Shown piece after piece: positions 6,616-15,977 of a DNA stretch of 32,829 bases. This stretch comes from Staphylococcus arlettae (GTDB taxonomy: Bacteria; Bacillota; Bacilli; Staphylococcales; Staphylococcaceae), in contig NZ_PPQB01000023.1 of the NCBI RefSeq assembly GCF_002902345.1, positions 1-32,829 of the forward strand, in the 5' to 3' direction. The notes under the pieces are model-generated. The model saw only the letters and a list, made by a program, of their open reading frames with translations. It had not been told where the DNA came from and ran no database searches. Numbering within the stretch: position 1 is the stretch's first letter; each line of letters begins with the position of its first letter. The translations under genes were made by a program, and so were the position numbers.

Positions 6616-8415
6616 ATGTCGTTATTGCATTTGCCGTTAATGCTAGTGATTGTAATATTTTTGGCATTAGGTATTTTTAGTCAATGGCTAGCAAGTAGAA
6701 TTAAATGGCCATCAATCGTTGTTATGGCAATTGTTGGCTTGTTAGTAGGGCCGATATTTGGGTTAATCAATCCTCAAGAAAGTTTGGGGCAAGATGTTTT
6801 TAGCTCACTTGTCTCACTTGCTGTTGCTATTATCTTATTTGAAGGTAGTAGTAATTTAGACTTTCGTGAAATTAAATATATATCAAAAGCTGTCATACGT
6901 ATTATTACAATAGGTGCGATTCTTGCTTGGATATTAGGAACACTAGCATTACATTATATATTAGATTTTTCATTAGTTATTTCATTAGTGCTAGGTGGTC
7001 TATTTTTAATCACAGGACCTACTGTGATTCAACCGTTATTGAAACAAGCGAAAGTGCATAAAAACGTCGATTCTATTTTACGTTGGGAAAGTATAATATT
7101 AGACCCAATTGGGCCGATGATAGCATTAGGCGCATTTTATGTTTTTGATCTTGTACAACAAGGCTTTAATATAACTATTTTATTTAAATTCTTATTGAGC
7201 TTTTTAATCGCTATTGTTATTGGATTTGCTGCTTCTTATCTATTTATGTGGTTAATTAAAAAGGATTTAATTCCACAAAATTTGATGCCGTCGATTCAAT
7301 TAATATTTATTCTATTAATATTTGCAATCTGTGATGAAATATTACCTGAGTCAGGGTTGCTTGCGGTTACTATTTTTGGATTGATGATGGCACGAATGAA
7401 ACGTCATGATTTGATTTTTCAGGAATCTGATCACTTTATTGAAAATACATCTTCCATTATGGTATCGACCGTATTTATATTAATTACATCTTCGTTAACA
7501 CTTGAGGTGTTAACACAATTAATCTCTTGGAAGCTATTTATATTTTGTGTAGCAATGATTTTAATTGTACGTCCAATTTCTATATTATTTGCAACTATTA
7601 ATACAGAAATTTCGAAGCGGGAACGCGCGATGGTATCAATGATGGCTCCAAGAGGGATTGTGGTACTCACAGTGGCACAATTTTTCGCAGGGCTATTTAT
7701 TGAACAAAAAGCACCATTAGCTGAATTAATTACACCTGTAACTTTTGGTTTAGTATTTGTTACTGTAGTTATATATGGTTTCAGTTTCTTACCAATTAGT
7801 AAATTAATGAGAGTCTCTAGTGTAGAACCTCCAGGCGTTATTATAGTAGGTGAAAGTGAGTTTGCGTATCATTTAGGAGCTAAATTACGAGAACATCAAA
7901 TACCAGTTATGACTTTTAATTTATTTTCAAATAATAAATCACGTGCGCAAGAATTAGGTTTCGAAATATTTGAAGGAAACCTCCTATCTAGTAATGATCG
8001 TATTTACTCTGATTTATCGCGATACCATACTTGTTTATTAATGACACAATCCTTTGTATTTAACAGCTTAGCATTTAATGAACTCGTGCCCGAATTTGGA
8101 TTGAAAAACGTAGATATGATGCCTGTATCATTTAATAGTGAACAAGCAAGGCGTAATGTAGAAGGCCCCATTAAAAATCATATCTTATTTGATGATCAAA
8201 TGACTTCACGATGGTTTAATAACTACATTACTAAATATAATATTTTAGAAATACCTGCAAATCAAAAAGCAACTTTAACCCCAAATGACATGGTGTTATA
8301 TCATATTAGTGACTCACGTGTTGTTACATTTAAACGTCATCATTCAAAACCATTAGAAACTAATGACGGTGTTATTGGTTATTTAAAAGATGCGTATAAC
8401 AACCAAAATTTATAA
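6616..8415 (+). CDS. Cation/proton antiporter (CPA/NhaP-like) with C-terminal nucleotide-binding-like domain
   Basis: A membrane domain of about 12 segments occupies roughly residues 1-395 of 600. It is followed by a cytosolic Rossmann-like part starting at GVIIVGESEFAYHLGAKL, reminiscent of TrkA-N/RCK domains that regulate K+ or Na+ transport. Family landmarks are VGLLVGP, FEGSSNLDF, the E158-x4-D163 pair in RWESIILDPIG (the likely ion/proton site) and APRGIVVL. The usual TDP motif of CPA1 proteins reads TGP (133-135) here. The start at 6616 is chosen because GAGGAGG lies 8 nt upstream; an in-frame TTG at 6565 has no such support. It is probably monocistronic and exchanges Na+, K+ or another cation for H+. 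Ion specificity cannot be read from the sequence. Confidence 0.82.
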   Translation: MSLLHLPLMLVIVIFLALGIFSQWLASRIKWPSIVVMAIVGLLVGPIFGLINPQESLGQDVFSSLVSLAVAIILFEGSSNLDFREIKYISKAVIRIITIGAILAWILGTLALHYILDFSLVISLVLGGLFLITGPTVIQPLLKQAKVHKNVDSILRWESIILDPIGPMIALGAFYVFDLVQQGFNITILFKFLLSFLIAIVIGFAASYLFMWLIKKDLIPQNLMPSIQLIFILLIFAICDEILPESGLLAVTIFGLMMARMKRHDLIFQESDHFIENTSSIMVSTVFILITSSLTLEVLTQLISWKLFIFCVAMILIVRPISILFATINTEISKRERAMVSMMAPRGIVVLTVAQFFAGLFIEQKAPLAELITPVTFGLVFVTVVIYGFSFLPISKLMRVSSVEPPGVIIVGESEFAYHLGAKLREHQIPVMTFNLFSNNKSRAQELGFEIFEGNLLSSNDRIYSDLSRYHTCLLMTQSFVFNSLAFNELVPEFGLKNVDMMPVSFNSEQARRNVEGPIKNHILFDDQMTSRWFNNYITKYNILEIPANQKATLTPNDMVLYHISDSRVVTFKRHHSKPLETNDGVIGYLKDAYNNQNL

Positions 8416-8450
8416 AGAAAAAGCCTAGAACATGTGTTATGTTTCAGGAT

Positions 8451-8614
8451 TAGACTGTCGACAAAGTCTCTGACTTTGTTGGCAGTTTTTTATGCACGCT
8501 TTCCGCGGGCACTGCCTTAGCCAGTAGTCTGCGGCTAGTGCTATTCCCGCAGGAGTCGGCAAAAACCACTGCCAATATTATAAGATCTAAATTAAACAAT
8601 GGTTGTGATTATTA
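8451..8614 (+). repeat. Intergenic palindromic repeat, copy A (full length)
   Basis: The order is a hairpin with T run (ACTGTCGACAAAGTC, loop TCT, GACTTTGTTGGCAGT, T6; 8454-8491), then a GC-richer imperfect palindrome (TGCACGCTTTCCGCGGGCAC to CCCGCAGGAGTCGGC, 8492-8560). An arm AAAAACCACTGCCAA follows, roughly the inverse of TTGGCAGTTTTT on the left, and then a tail ATTAAACAATGG. The outer arms make it MITE-like. Related cores occur at 25770-25864 and 32775-32829. The first hairpin probably terminates the antiporter gene. Confidence 0.7.
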
Positions 8615-8730
8615 TGTTGAATAAACTAATTGATAAATGAGATTAACATAAATCATTTCTATCTCTGGATTATTTACTAATCATCTTATATAAAATAAGT
8701 CGATGCCATATTGGATTTATACTATATTTA

Positions 8731-8852
8731 AAACTGTTGATAAAGTCTCTGACTTTGTTGGCAGTTTTTTGCACCGGCAAAAACCACTGCCAATATTATA
8801 AATATTATAGCAACATCTTATAATATATGATTAAACAATAGTGGTTATTATG
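8731..8852 (+). repeat. Intergenic palindromic repeat, copy B (core deleted)
   Basis: It starts and ends like copy A: the same hairpin with TCT loop, then GGCAGTTTTTT, CGGCAAAAACCACTGCCAAT and a tail ATTAAACAATAG. The GC-rich core is reduced to a few bases (GCAC). The remaining arms can fold into one hairpin. Confidence 0.7.
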
Positions 8853-8887
8853 CAGGCAAACATTGCCAAAAAATTTTGATGATGCAA

Positions 8888-8930
8888 AAATAAACCCTTC
8901 ACATTAATTTGCGAAGGGTTTGTTTATGTT
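8888..8930 (-). terminator. fbp terminator
   Basis: On the minus strand, AAACCCTTC (from 8913-8921) pairs with GAAGGGTTT (from 8892-8900) and is followed by a T-rich tail (TATTTTTG). It lies 78 bp past the fbp stop. Confidence 0.8.
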
Positions 8931-8998
8931 GCAGGCTTATTTAATATAAGTGAAATGATGCTTGTAGCATAAGTTGAATATAGTAATTTTGAAGTTAT

Positions 8999-10963
8999 TT
9001 AGTCTAAAAATCGATCATGCATAAGTTCTTTTAAAATGATGATTTTCTCTTGTAATTCTTGACCGGAATTGGTATCTCTAATTTTTTTACGTTCCAATTC
9101 TTTATCGACCACTCGGCGTGTTGATAGTTCATCCTCACCATTTAATAAAACGTTATCTTTCGAATTGAAATGTTGATGGGCGACTAATTGCATACCGAAT
9201 GAATTGTACAATAAGGTATAACCTGCGATGCCGGTTGTCGATTGATAGGCTTTAGAGAAGCCCCCATCAATGACAATCATCTTACCATCAGCTTTGATTG
9301 GATTTTCACCATCTATTTCTTTAACAGGTGTATGCCCATTAATAATATGTCCAGTTTCAGGGTTTAAACCAAAATCTTTCAACATTTTTTTACACATATC
9401 AATATCTTCACGTAAGTAATAATATGGATTTTTAGTTTCCTTATGTGCAGCCTTATCAGCAATGAAATAACGTTCAAATGTTGTCATTGCACGTTTTCCA
9501 AATAATGAAGAATATTTACCAGTCCATAAATACCAAACTAAATCAGTAGCTAAATCATCATGGCGGTCTTTATGGTCAAAAGCTTCACGCACATAGTTTT
9601 CAAAATGATCGAGTAAATCGCGGCCGTAATGTTTTACACCATCAATAGTCATAGCTTCCATTTCTCCATCTTGATCAACAGGAATACAACCATGAATTAG
9701 TAAATTGCCATTATAAGGTAAATACAACGTACCTTTTTGCATTAAGAAAGTCATATGACGTTTTAGTTTTTCTGATTGTTGAACTGACAATAATAATTTA
9801 TCCATTACATCTGCTTCTTCATCTGTTAAGCGATTTGGGTCTTCTGGGTCTACCGTTTGGAAGCAAGTATTTGTTAATGGATATGTTTTACCGTACAGAG
9901 TTGCTGTATTTTTATCAAAATCAATGCTCTCTAGTACAAGACGTTCTTCCATTTCAAAGTCAGGACGGCGTTTAATAATCGGTGCTTCCAATTTGAATTG
10001 GATTATCGCAATAGCTTGGTGCAATTTGGTTAGTTGTGCGAGTTCTAATTGTGAAGCTTGTTCCCCGTCAGCGACTTTGTTTTTGGGATAAAAGGCTTTA
10101 TTATCCCCGCTATAGTATTTTTCAGCTAAAGTTAGTAAAGGTCGTAAATTGATGCCGTACGCATCTTCGATAATGTTCAAGTTATCGTAACGCGCACAAA
10201 TACGTAGTAAATTTGCTAAACAAACTTTAGATCCTGCGTAAGCACCCATCCATAGCACATCATGATTACCCCATTGTACGTCTACAGAAGGGTAGTTAAT
10301 CAATGTTTCCATAATTTTATCTGGTTCTGGTCCACGATCATAAATATCTCCAACAACATGTAAGTGATCAACGACTAAATGTTGCACTGTGAATGATAAC
10401 CCAATAATTAAATCATCTGATTGTTCTAACTCAATAATTTGGTTAATTAACGTATCGTAATATGATTTTTTGTTGTTGTATTTATTACTTTTATATAGTA
10501 ACTCTTCAATAATAAACACGTAATTTTTAGGTAATGATTTTCTTAACTTGGTGCGTGTATATTTGGAAGATGCGTATGTAATGAGCTTGATTAAACGGCT
10601 GATGGCTGTGATATACCATTCATTTAATTCACTTTTGGAATTAAAGCTATTTTTGATAAGTTTTAATTTTTCTTCAGGATAATATACTAACGCAGCAAAA
10701 TCATTAATCTCTTTGCGTGTTAATGTATCTTGAAAGATATCATTAATTTTAGATCGAACATTGCCTGAGCCATTTCTTAACACATGTTGGAACGCATGGA
10801 ATTCGCCATGCAAGTCACTGACAAAATGTTCTGTTCCTTTAGGTAACTCTAAAATAGATTCTAAGTTAATAATTTCCGTAGCTAATGCAGCTTTTGTCTG
10901 AAATCGCTCAGACAATAAATCTAAATACCTACTTCTTACACTTTGTTCTGACGCTTTTCTCAT
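8999..10963 (-). CDS. fbp: Class III fructose-1,6-bisphosphatase
   Basis: It catalyses fructose 1,6-bisphosphate to fructose 6-phosphate plus phosphate, the committed gluconeogenic step, in the cytosol. The 654-residue length is that of the Firmicutes class III enzyme, unrelated to class I/II Fbp. Metallophosphoesterase motifs are clear: SDLHGEF (Asp50, His52), [18 protein letters not shown], and C-terminal NGHTPVKE and IDGGF. The ATG at 10963 is preceded by GGAG at a slightly long distance. A cre-like sequence at 11012-11025, about 50 bp upstream of the start, would suit repression on glucose. It is transcribed alone, away from putP. Confidence 0.96.
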   Translation of the reverse strand: MRKASEQSVRSRYLDLLSERFQTKAALATEIINLESILELPKGTEHFVSDLHGEFHAFQHVLRNGSGNVRSKINDIFQDTLTRKEINDFAALVYYPEEKLKLIKNSFNSKSELNEWYITAISRLIKLITYASSKYTRTKLRKSLPKNYVFIIEELLYKSNKYNNKKSYYDTLINQIIELEQSDDLIIGLSFTVQHLVVDHLHVVGDIYDRGPEPDKIMETLINYPSVDVQWGNHDVLWMGAYAGSKVCLANLLRICARYDNLNIIEDAYGINLRPLLTLAEKYYSGDNKAFYPKNKVADGEQASQLELAQLTKLHQAIAIIQFKLEAPIIKRRPDFEMEERLVLESIDFDKNTATLYGKTYPLTNTCFQTVDPEDPNRLTDEEADVMDKLLLSVQQSEKLKRHMTFLMQKGTLYLPYNGNLLIHGCIPVDQDGEMEAMTIDGVKHYGRDLLDHFENYVREAFDHKDRHDDLATDLVWYLWTGKYSSLFGKRAMTTFERYFIADKAAHKETKNPYYYLREDIDMCKKMLKDFGLNPETGHIINGHTPVKEIDGENPIKADGKMIVIDGGFSKAYQSTTGIAGYTLLYNSFGMQLVAHQHFNSKDNVLLNGEDELSTRRVVDKELERKKIRDTNSGQELQEKIIILKELMHDRFLD

Positions 10964-11011
10964 ATGAATTTGTCACTCCAGTTGTATTATTGTAATTATT
11001 TTAACATGTTT

Positions 11012-11025
11012 GTAAAACGCTTACA
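11012..11025. promoter_or_regulatory. cre-like site upstream of fbp
   Basis: GTAAAACGCTTACA matches the catabolite-responsive element consensus TGWAARCGYTWNCA at all but the first two positions. It lies about 50 bp before the fbp start. It is weaker than the other cre sites in the window. Confidence 0.45.
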
Positions 11026-11373
11026 CTATGTCTACATTATTTTATTTTCTACTCTACCATTATATGATGAATAATTAATATTTTCTAAAAAATGAACTGC
11101 TTTTAATATTTAGTATGAGTTAGTGGATAAATGTGATTCAAATGAGTAGTTAAAGCTTAATCATCTGATGTTACTCAAATATAAAAAATCGTGTATTTAC
11201 ATATAAGTTTTTATAAAAAAGTAAATTTCATATTTACAAAAAAGTTATTAAACACCATTAGTGTATAAATACACATTTTATTATTGTGGGTTATAAATGC
11301 TGTTATATCAATGTTTATAGCGTTGTCAGATGCGTTAGTAATAAAAATTTACACAAGAATTTGCAAAAAGCAC

Positions 11374-11401
11374 TTTAAAATTATCGATATTTTTGTATAA
11401 T
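11374..11401 (+). promoter_or_regulatory. Possible putP promoter
   Basis: TTTAAA (11374-11379) and TATAAT (11396-11401) are 16 bp apart. The -10 is consensus, the -35 is poor. AAGGGAG before the start codon at 11443 is the Shine-Dalgarno. Confidence 0.4.
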
Positions 11402-11442
11402 AAATGCATGTAACAAAATTATGAATTAAGGGAGTTAATATC

Positions 11443-12984
11443 ATGCTAACATTGGGAAGTACTTTGTCGAGTCAGGTTAATCCTGATTGGCAGACCTATA
11501 TTATGCTTGCCTTGTATTTTATTATTCTTCTAATAATAGGATATTATGGTTATAAAAAAGCAACTGGCAATATTAGTGAGTATATGCTCGGGGGCAGAAG
11601 TATTGGACCATATGTGACCGCATTATCTGCAGGGGCATCAGATATGAGTGGTTGGATGATTATGGGACTACCTGGAGAAGTTTATACTACTGGACTTTCT
11701 GCAGCATGGCTTGCAATTGGCCTAACGATTGGAGCATACATAAATTATATTGTAGTAGCGCCTAGACTACGTGTATATACTGAAAAGGCTGGAGACGCAA
11801 TTACGTTGCCTGACTTTTTCAAGAATCGTTTAAATGATAAAGCAAACGTGATTAAGATTATTTCCGGTGCTATCATTGTTATATTTTTTACATTATACAC
11901 ACACTCAGGTATGGTTTCTGGCGGAAAGTTATTTGATAGCGCATTTGGTTTAGACTATCACTTAGGTTTAATTTTAGTTGCAATAATTGTTATTGCTTAT
12001 ACATTTTTTGGTGGCTATTTAGCTGTATCATTAACAGACTTTTTCCAAGGGGTAATTATGTTAATCGCTATGGTTATGGTACCAATCGTAACAATGATGC
12101 AACTAAATGGTTTAGACACATTGTCTCAAGCAGCTGAACTTAAGCCCACCAATTTAGATTTATTTAAAGGTACTACAGTGATTGGTATTATTTCGTTTTT
12201 TGCATGGGGACTAGGATATTTTGGTCAACCGCATATTATTGTTCGTTTTATGTCAATCAAGTCTGTAAAACAACTCGCTACAGCTAGACGCTTTGGAATT
12301 GGTTGGATGGCAATTAGTTTATTAGGAGCAGTTGGGGTTGGTTTAGTAGGTATCACATTCATTAACCAACAAAATGTGGAACTACAAGATCCGGAAACAT
12401 TATTTATTTTAATGAGTCAAGTTTTATTCCATCCGTTAGTAGGGGGGTTCCTATTAGCAGCAATTTTGGCAGCTATAATGAGTACGATTTCTTCTCAATT
12501 ACTTGTTACATCTAGTTCTTTAACCGAAGATTTCTACAAGCTTATTCGTGGAGAGGAAGCAGCCAAAAAACACGAAAAAGAATTTGTGTTTGTAGGTAGA
12601 ATGTCTGTTATCTTAGTATCGATTGTGTCTATAGCAATTGCATGGTCACCGAATGATACAATTTTAAATTTGGTTGGTAATGCATGGGCAGGTTTTGGTG
12701 CCTCATTTGGACCTTTAGTTCTATTATCGTTATATTGGAAAGGTTTGAGCCGTACTGGTGCAGTTTCAGGTATGTTATCAGGAGCTGTCGTTGTAATATT
12801 ATGGATTGTCTTTGTTAAGCCACTTGGCGCAACAAATGATTTCTTTAATTTATACGAAATCGTACCTGGTTTCTTAACAAGTTTAATTGTTACAGTTGTG
12901 GTGAGTATGTTCACGAAAAAACCTGATTTAGATGTTGCAGCAGAACTGAAAGAAGTAAGTGATATAGTAAAAAATGCCAAATAG
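11443..12984 (+). CDS. putP: Sodium/proline symporter PutP
   Basis: This sodium:solute symporter imports L-proline with Na+ for osmoprotection and as a carbon or nitrogen source. It has 513 residues, the normal length for PutP, and about 13 membrane segments. Signature parts are the N-terminal [20 protein letters not shown] with the [12 protein letters not shown] loop (residues about 48-80), [11 protein letters not shown], and the sodium-site region [20 protein letters not shown] at about 340-360. It stands alone and is bounded downstream by a hairpin at 12984-13028. No proline dehydrogenase gene lies nearby, as is usual in staphylococci. Confidence 0.95.
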   Translation: MLTLGSTLSSQVNPDWQTYIMLALYFIILLIIGYYGYKKATGNISEYMLGGRSIGPYVTALSAGASDMSGWMIMGLPGEVYTTGLSAAWLAIGLTIGAYINYIVVAPRLRVYTEKAGDAITLPDFFKNRLNDKANVIKIISGAIIVIFFTLYTHSGMVSGGKLFDSAFGLDYHLGLILVAIIVIAYTFFGGYLAVSLTDFFQGVIMLIAMVMVPIVTMMQLNGLDTLSQAAELKPTNLDLFKGTTVIGIISFFAWGLGYFGQPHIIVRFMSIKSVKQLATARRFGIGWMAISLLGAVGVGLVGITFINQQNVELQDPETLFILMSQVLFHPLVGGFLLAAILAAIMSTISSQLLVTSSSLTEDFYKLIRGEEAAKKHEKEFVFVGRMSVILVSIVSIAIAWSPNDTILNLVGNAWAGFGASFGPLVLLSLYWKGLSRTGAVSGMLSGAVVVILWIVFVKPLGATNDFFNLYEIVPGFLTSLIVTVVVSMFTKKPDLDVAAELKEVSDIVKNAK

Positions 12985-13028
12985 AAGGCACAGAAACTTA
13001 TGCTGATTCATAAGGTGTCTTTTATTTT
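12984..13028 (+). terminator. putP terminator
   Basis: Outer stem AAGGCAC with GTGTCTT (one G:U), inner stem CTTATG with CATAAG, then a TTTTATTTT tail. Confidence 0.7.
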
Positions 13029-13138
13029 ATAACAGTGCATTTAAGGGGTTAAATCACTGTTAAACAATGGGAGAAATATAAAAATAGATCGTGTCTAGGA
13101 TAGCAAAAAGGGGCTTCATCCTAGAAGAAAAATTAAAA

Positions 13139-13176
13139 CAAGCGTGTTAGCCAGTAAAGGCTGACACGCTTTTTAA
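13139..13176. terminator. Bidirectional terminator after the DedA gene
   Basis: The stem AGCGTGTTAGCC pairs with GGCTGACACGCT (one G:U) around a short AGTAAA loop. T5 follows on the plus strand and a T-rich tail on the minus strand. It overlaps the last codon of the minus-strand DedA gene. Confidence 0.8.
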
Positions 13177-13793
13177 TTCTTTGTGCTTTCGGTATTACGC
13201 TTTTTGTAAAAGGTGAAGATAATGGAGATTACTGCAATAATAATGATAATATACATGACATATGAATAAGTATGTAATCCATTCATTAATACATCCCAAC
13301 TGCCACTTAACATTTTGCCTAAGTAAATTAAAGCAAGATTCCAAATCGTTGTCCCTATAAGGGATAGTGTAATAAATTTGAAAACATTCATTTTATTGAT
13401 CCCAGCAGGAATAGTAATCAACACACGTAAAACTGGGATAAATCTACAAATAAAAACTGCCCAAGCACCATATTTCGTAAACCATTGATTTGCTTTTTCC
13501 ACATCTTTACCTTTCAATTTTAACCACTTTCCGTAGTTATCTACAAAGCGATATAACCATGCTTCAGATACTAATCTACTTATAAAGTATAAAATGAGTA
13601 GACCAACAAATGAGGCAAGTGTAGAAATAATAAATAACAATGACAGAGAAAGCTCTGATTTAACTGTCATTAAACCTGCAAAAGTTAAAATAATTTCAGA
13701 AGGGATAAATGGTAAAACATTTTCTAGCAATATTAAAATAGTAATGGCTAAATATCCCCATGAGCTAATAAAATCTGTCAATAGATGTTCCAT
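13173..13793 (-). CDS. DedA-family membrane protein
   Basis: This is a 206-residue polytopic protein of the DedA/VTT (SNARE-associated Golgi) superfamily. These proteins are linked to lipid carrier or phospholipid flipping and membrane homeostasis. Diagnostic sequences are ENVLPFIPSEIIL near residues 24-36, the amphipathic stretch with WFTKYGAWAVFICRFIPVLR (about 107-126) containing the family's FxRFxPxxR motif, and GTTIWN at about 150. The Shine-Dalgarno AAGGAG is unusually far (about 15 nt) from the only ATG, and an in-frame stop lies between them, so translation may be inefficient. Members that supply UptA-type carrier recycling exist in Firmicutes, but assignment to that subgroup needs a phylogeny. 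Confidence 0.88.
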   Translation of the reverse strand: MEHLLTDFISSWGYLAITILILLENVLPFIPSEIILTFAGLMTVKSELSLSLLFIISTLASFVGLLILYFISRLVSEAWLYRFVDNYGKWLKLKGKDVEKANQWFTKYGAWAVFICRFIPVLRVLITIPAGINKMNVFKFITLSLIGTTIWNLALIYLGKMLSGSWDVLMNGLHTYSYVMYIIIIIAVISIIFTFYKKRNTESTKN

Positions 13794-13969
13794 AATAGTG
13801 TTTTAAGACTCCTTTGTAATTGTAAACATTATAGCTTTAAAAAAGTACATCCATATTATAAGGTATTTTACTATAATGACCTAATAATATCTCAATATTT
13901 TGCAACAAGCGATATAATAGCAAGAATTATTATTCATCCAAAAATGTTTAGGAAATTTCAAAAAAACGT

Positions 13970-13983
13970 TGTAAACGCTTACA
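13970..13983. promoter_or_regulatory. Perfect cre (CcpA-binding) site
   Basis: TGTAAACGCTTACA matches the catabolite-responsive element consensus at every position. It lies 78 bp upstream of the preferred start of the MFS transporter, so its expression should fall when preferred sugars are present. Confidence 0.85.
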
Positions 13984-14061
13984 ATTTGTGCTAATATCGA
14001 TTCATGATAATAAACAATAGGTCATATGATGAGTGTGGCTTTGGTAGAAAGTTGGGACATT

Positions 14062-15321
14062 ATGAAGGAAAAAAGGAGTAATATTAGATGGTACTTTGCG
14101 CTAGCATTTTTCGTAATAGGTGTTATCGCATACATAGATAGATCAAACATTTCAATTATAGCAGGTCCTATGATGAAAGACTTAGGAATGAATAAAACAC
14201 AATTTGGATTACTCGCGTCGCTGTTTTCTTTAGGATATGCATTGATGCAAGTTCCTTCTGGTTTTTTAGCTGAAAAGTTTGGCCCGAGAAAAATGCTTAC
14301 AATAGCATTAGTATGGTGGAGTGCTTTTACCATTTTGACAGGTGTTGTTAAGAATCACGGTATGCTTTATGCAGTTCGTTTCTTATTTGGTGTTGGTGAA
14401 GCACCGATGTATCCGTCAAATGCAGTATTTAATTCTTTCTGGTTTGGTAAAGGGGAAAAGGGTCGTGCTTCTAGTATGCTATTAGCAGGTTCATATTTTG
14501 GACCAGTTATAGCGCCGGTTATAACAATCGCGATAGTAACCGCGTTTGGTTGGGAAGCAGTCTTCTATATCTTTGGTTTTATAGGCTTTGTAATTGCAAT
14601 TCTTTGGGCAGTGATAGCTAAAGATTTACCTGAACAACACAAAATGGTTAATGAAGCTGAAAAACGTTTTATTATGGAAAACCGTGATGTAGTATCGACT
14701 GAAAAGAGTGTTGCACCGTGGAATATCTTTTTAAAAAGAGGCGGATTCTATGCGATAGCAGCACAATACTTTGTAGTTCAGTTTGTTATTGGGCTTTTCT
14801 TGATTTGGTTGCCTACATATTTAACGGAGCAACATGGTGTGAAATTAGAAGATTTAGGATTTGTTGCAGGTGCACCATGGTTTGTTATGTTCATACTAAT
14901 TATTCTAGGTGGCATCATTTCAGATAAAATTTTACAACAAGGCACTTCGAAATTTATGGCGCGTGGTGTAATAGCTATTTTTGGCTTTGTAGTATTTTGT
15001 ATTTCTTTAATCTTCGCATTAAAAACTGATGATTTATATGTGAATGTCTTTTGGTTATCGTTATGTTTAGGTGGTATAGGTATGTCTATGGGTATGAGTT
15101 GGGCAGCAGCTACAGATTTAGGACGTAACTTCGCAGGTACTGTTTCAGGTTGGATGAATTTATGGGGCAATATTGGTGCATTACTGAGCCCATTACTTGC
15201 AGGTTTCTTGGCGGACCGAATTGGTTGGACTATGACATTACAACTCATTATTATCCCAGTTGTGTTTGCAATTATTATGTGGTTCTTTGTTAAACCAGAT
15301 AAGCCATTAACTAAAAGTTAA
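14062..15321 (+). CDS. MFS anion:cation symporter family transporter (hexuronate/sugar-acid type)
   Basis: This 12-segment major facilitator resembles the ACS family (ExuT, GudP, phthalate carriers). The first segment is followed by YIDRSNISI, then the loop motif GFLAEKFGPRK at about residues 75-85 and RFLFGVGEAPMYPSN at about 107-121, typical of organic-acid importers. I prefer ATG 14062, giving MKEKRSNIRWYF, the usual family N-terminus. ATG 14026 would add 12 residues, and neither has a strong Shine-Dalgarno. The perfect cre upstream and the sugar-acid theme of the region suggest a hexuronate or aldarate substrate, but this is inference. Other substrates such as aromatic acids cannot be excluded, particularly with a monooxygenase-like gene next door. 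Confidence 0.75.
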   Translation: MKEKRSNIRWYFALAFFVIGVIAYIDRSNISIIAGPMMKDLGMNKTQFGLLASLFSLGYALMQVPSGFLAEKFGPRKMLTIALVWWSAFTILTGVVKNHGMLYAVRFLFGVGEAPMYPSNAVFNSFWFGKGEKGRASSMLLAGSYFGPVIAPVITIAIVTAFGWEAVFYIFGFIGFVIAILWAVIAKDLPEQHKMVNEAEKRFIMENRDVVSTEKSVAPWNIFLKRGGFYAIAAQYFVVQFVIGLFLIWLPTYLTEQHGVKLEDLGFVAGAPWFVMFILIILGGIISDKILQQGTSKFMARGVIAIFGFVVFCISLIFALKTDDLYVNVFWLSLCLGGIGMSMGMSWAAATDLGRNFAGTVSGWMNLWGNIGALLSPLLAGFLADRIGWTMTLQLIIIPVVFAIIMWFFVKPDKPLTKS

Positions 15322-15399
15322 GTTCAATGAGTTGAAAATAGTATAAAATGCGAATATACTTAATAAGTATTATTCTATTACCTTTGGAGGCTGCATTTT

Positions 15400-15687
15400 A
15401 TGATAATTATCAATGCAATAATGAAAGTACAATCAGAGTACAGAGAACAATATTTAACATTAGTTCAGCCGTTGATTCAAGCAGCGAACGCAGAAGAAGG
15501 CTCATTATATTATGAACATTTTGAAAAGACAGATGAGCCAAATACGTTTGTAATGATTGAACATTATAAAGACCAAGCAGCAGTAGAAGCGCATAATGCT
15601 TCAGAGCACTTTAAAACATTCTTTGGACAAGTGAGTGAGCTATTAAGCGCAAAACCTGATATTGTGGTGGCTCAGCCAATTCAATAA
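15400..15687 (+). CDS. Antibiotic-biosynthesis-monooxygenase (ABM)-fold protein, YgiN-like
   Basis: A 95-residue single ABM domain (dimeric alpha/beta barrel). The pattern is INAIMKVQSEYREQYL, then EEGSLYYEHFEKTDEPNTFVMIEHYKDQAAVEAHNASEHF, the hallmark of putative quinol monooxygenases. TTTGGAGG lies 9 nt before the ATG. It follows the MFS gene by 78 bp and ends at a very stable terminator, so it may be co-transcribed. Relatives act on quinols or haem-like compounds, or have no known enzyme activity; the conserved EGSLYYEHF and HNASEHF blocks are the family signature and not proof of catalysis. Confidence 0.82.
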   Translation: MIIINAIMKVQSEYREQYLTLVQPLIQAANAEEGSLYYEHFEKTDEPNTFVMIEHYKDQAAVEAHNASEHFKTFFGQVSELLSAKPDIVVAQPIQ

Positions 15688-15730
15688 CAAAAAGATTTGT
15701 CCAGTAATTAAATACGATTAATTTAAGTAG

Positions 15731-15778
15731 CGAAACTATAATAACGTGATAATCGTTATTATAGTTTCGTGCTTTTTA
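15731..15778 (+). terminator. Strong terminator after the ABM gene
   Basis: A perfect 16-bp stem (CGAAACTATAATAACG with CGTTATTATAGTTTCG) with a 7-nt loop, followed by TGCTTTTT. Confidence 0.88.
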
Positions 15779-15872
15779 TTGATGGAATGAAATAAGAAAC
15801 ATTCATAACACGCAATAGAGTAGCAGTAGAGACACACCATAATATTCACTTCGTTACTCAGAAACATGGAAG

Positions 15873-15902
15873 TTGTGAGATTGTAAATATGTTGTGTATA
15901 AT
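15873..15902 (+). promoter_or_regulatory. Candidate budA promoter
   Basis: TTGTGA (15873-15878) and TATAAT (15897-15902) are 18 bp apart, 75 bp before the budA start. The -35 is imperfect. Confidence 0.5.
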
Positions 15903-15977
15903 ATAATGAAAAGTTGTTTTAAATCAACCGATGTTAAACATAATAGTTAAGTTTATTTACCCAAGGAGGTAATGATA

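Larger units (their letters stand above)
8416..8998. other. Gene-free tract with two related palindromic repeats
   Basis: No credible coding sequence is present in these 583 bp. It holds repeat copy A (8451-8614), the shorter copy B (8731-8852), each beginning with a terminator-like hairpin, and the fbp terminator (8888-8930). The part between the copies (8615-8730) is AT-rich and shows nothing recognisable. Confidence 0.75.
10964..11442. other. Divergent fbp/putP intergenic region
   Basis: These 479 bp of very AT-rich DNA hold no gene. The identifiable parts are the cre-like site at 11012-11025 on the fbp side, and a weak promoter and Shine-Dalgarno on the putP side. The middle (about 11040-11360) shows nothing recognisable to me. 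Confidence 0.6.

Noticed and set aside
8416..8452. Possible terminator AAGCCTAGAACAT/ATGTTTCAGGATT directly after the antiporter
   Set aside because: The arms have several mismatches; the repeat hairpin at 8454-8491 is a far better terminator.
12534..12980. 148-residue ORF antisense to putP
   Set aside because: It is the shadow of a clear transporter gene, with threonine/lysine-rich composition typical of antisense frames and no ribosome binding site.
13094..13125. TCTAGGAT...ATCCTAGA hairpin between putP and the DedA gene
   Set aside because: An 8-bp stem with a 16-nt loop and no T tract; the flanking hairpins explain termination, so no function is claimed.
13785..13994. 69-residue ORF between the DedA and MFS genes
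   Set aside because: It covers the divergent control region including the perfect cre, lacks a Shine-Dalgarno and resembles no family.
14778..15248. 156-residue ORF antisense to the MFS transporter
   Set aside because: Antisense shadow of a well-supported gene; no family resemblance.
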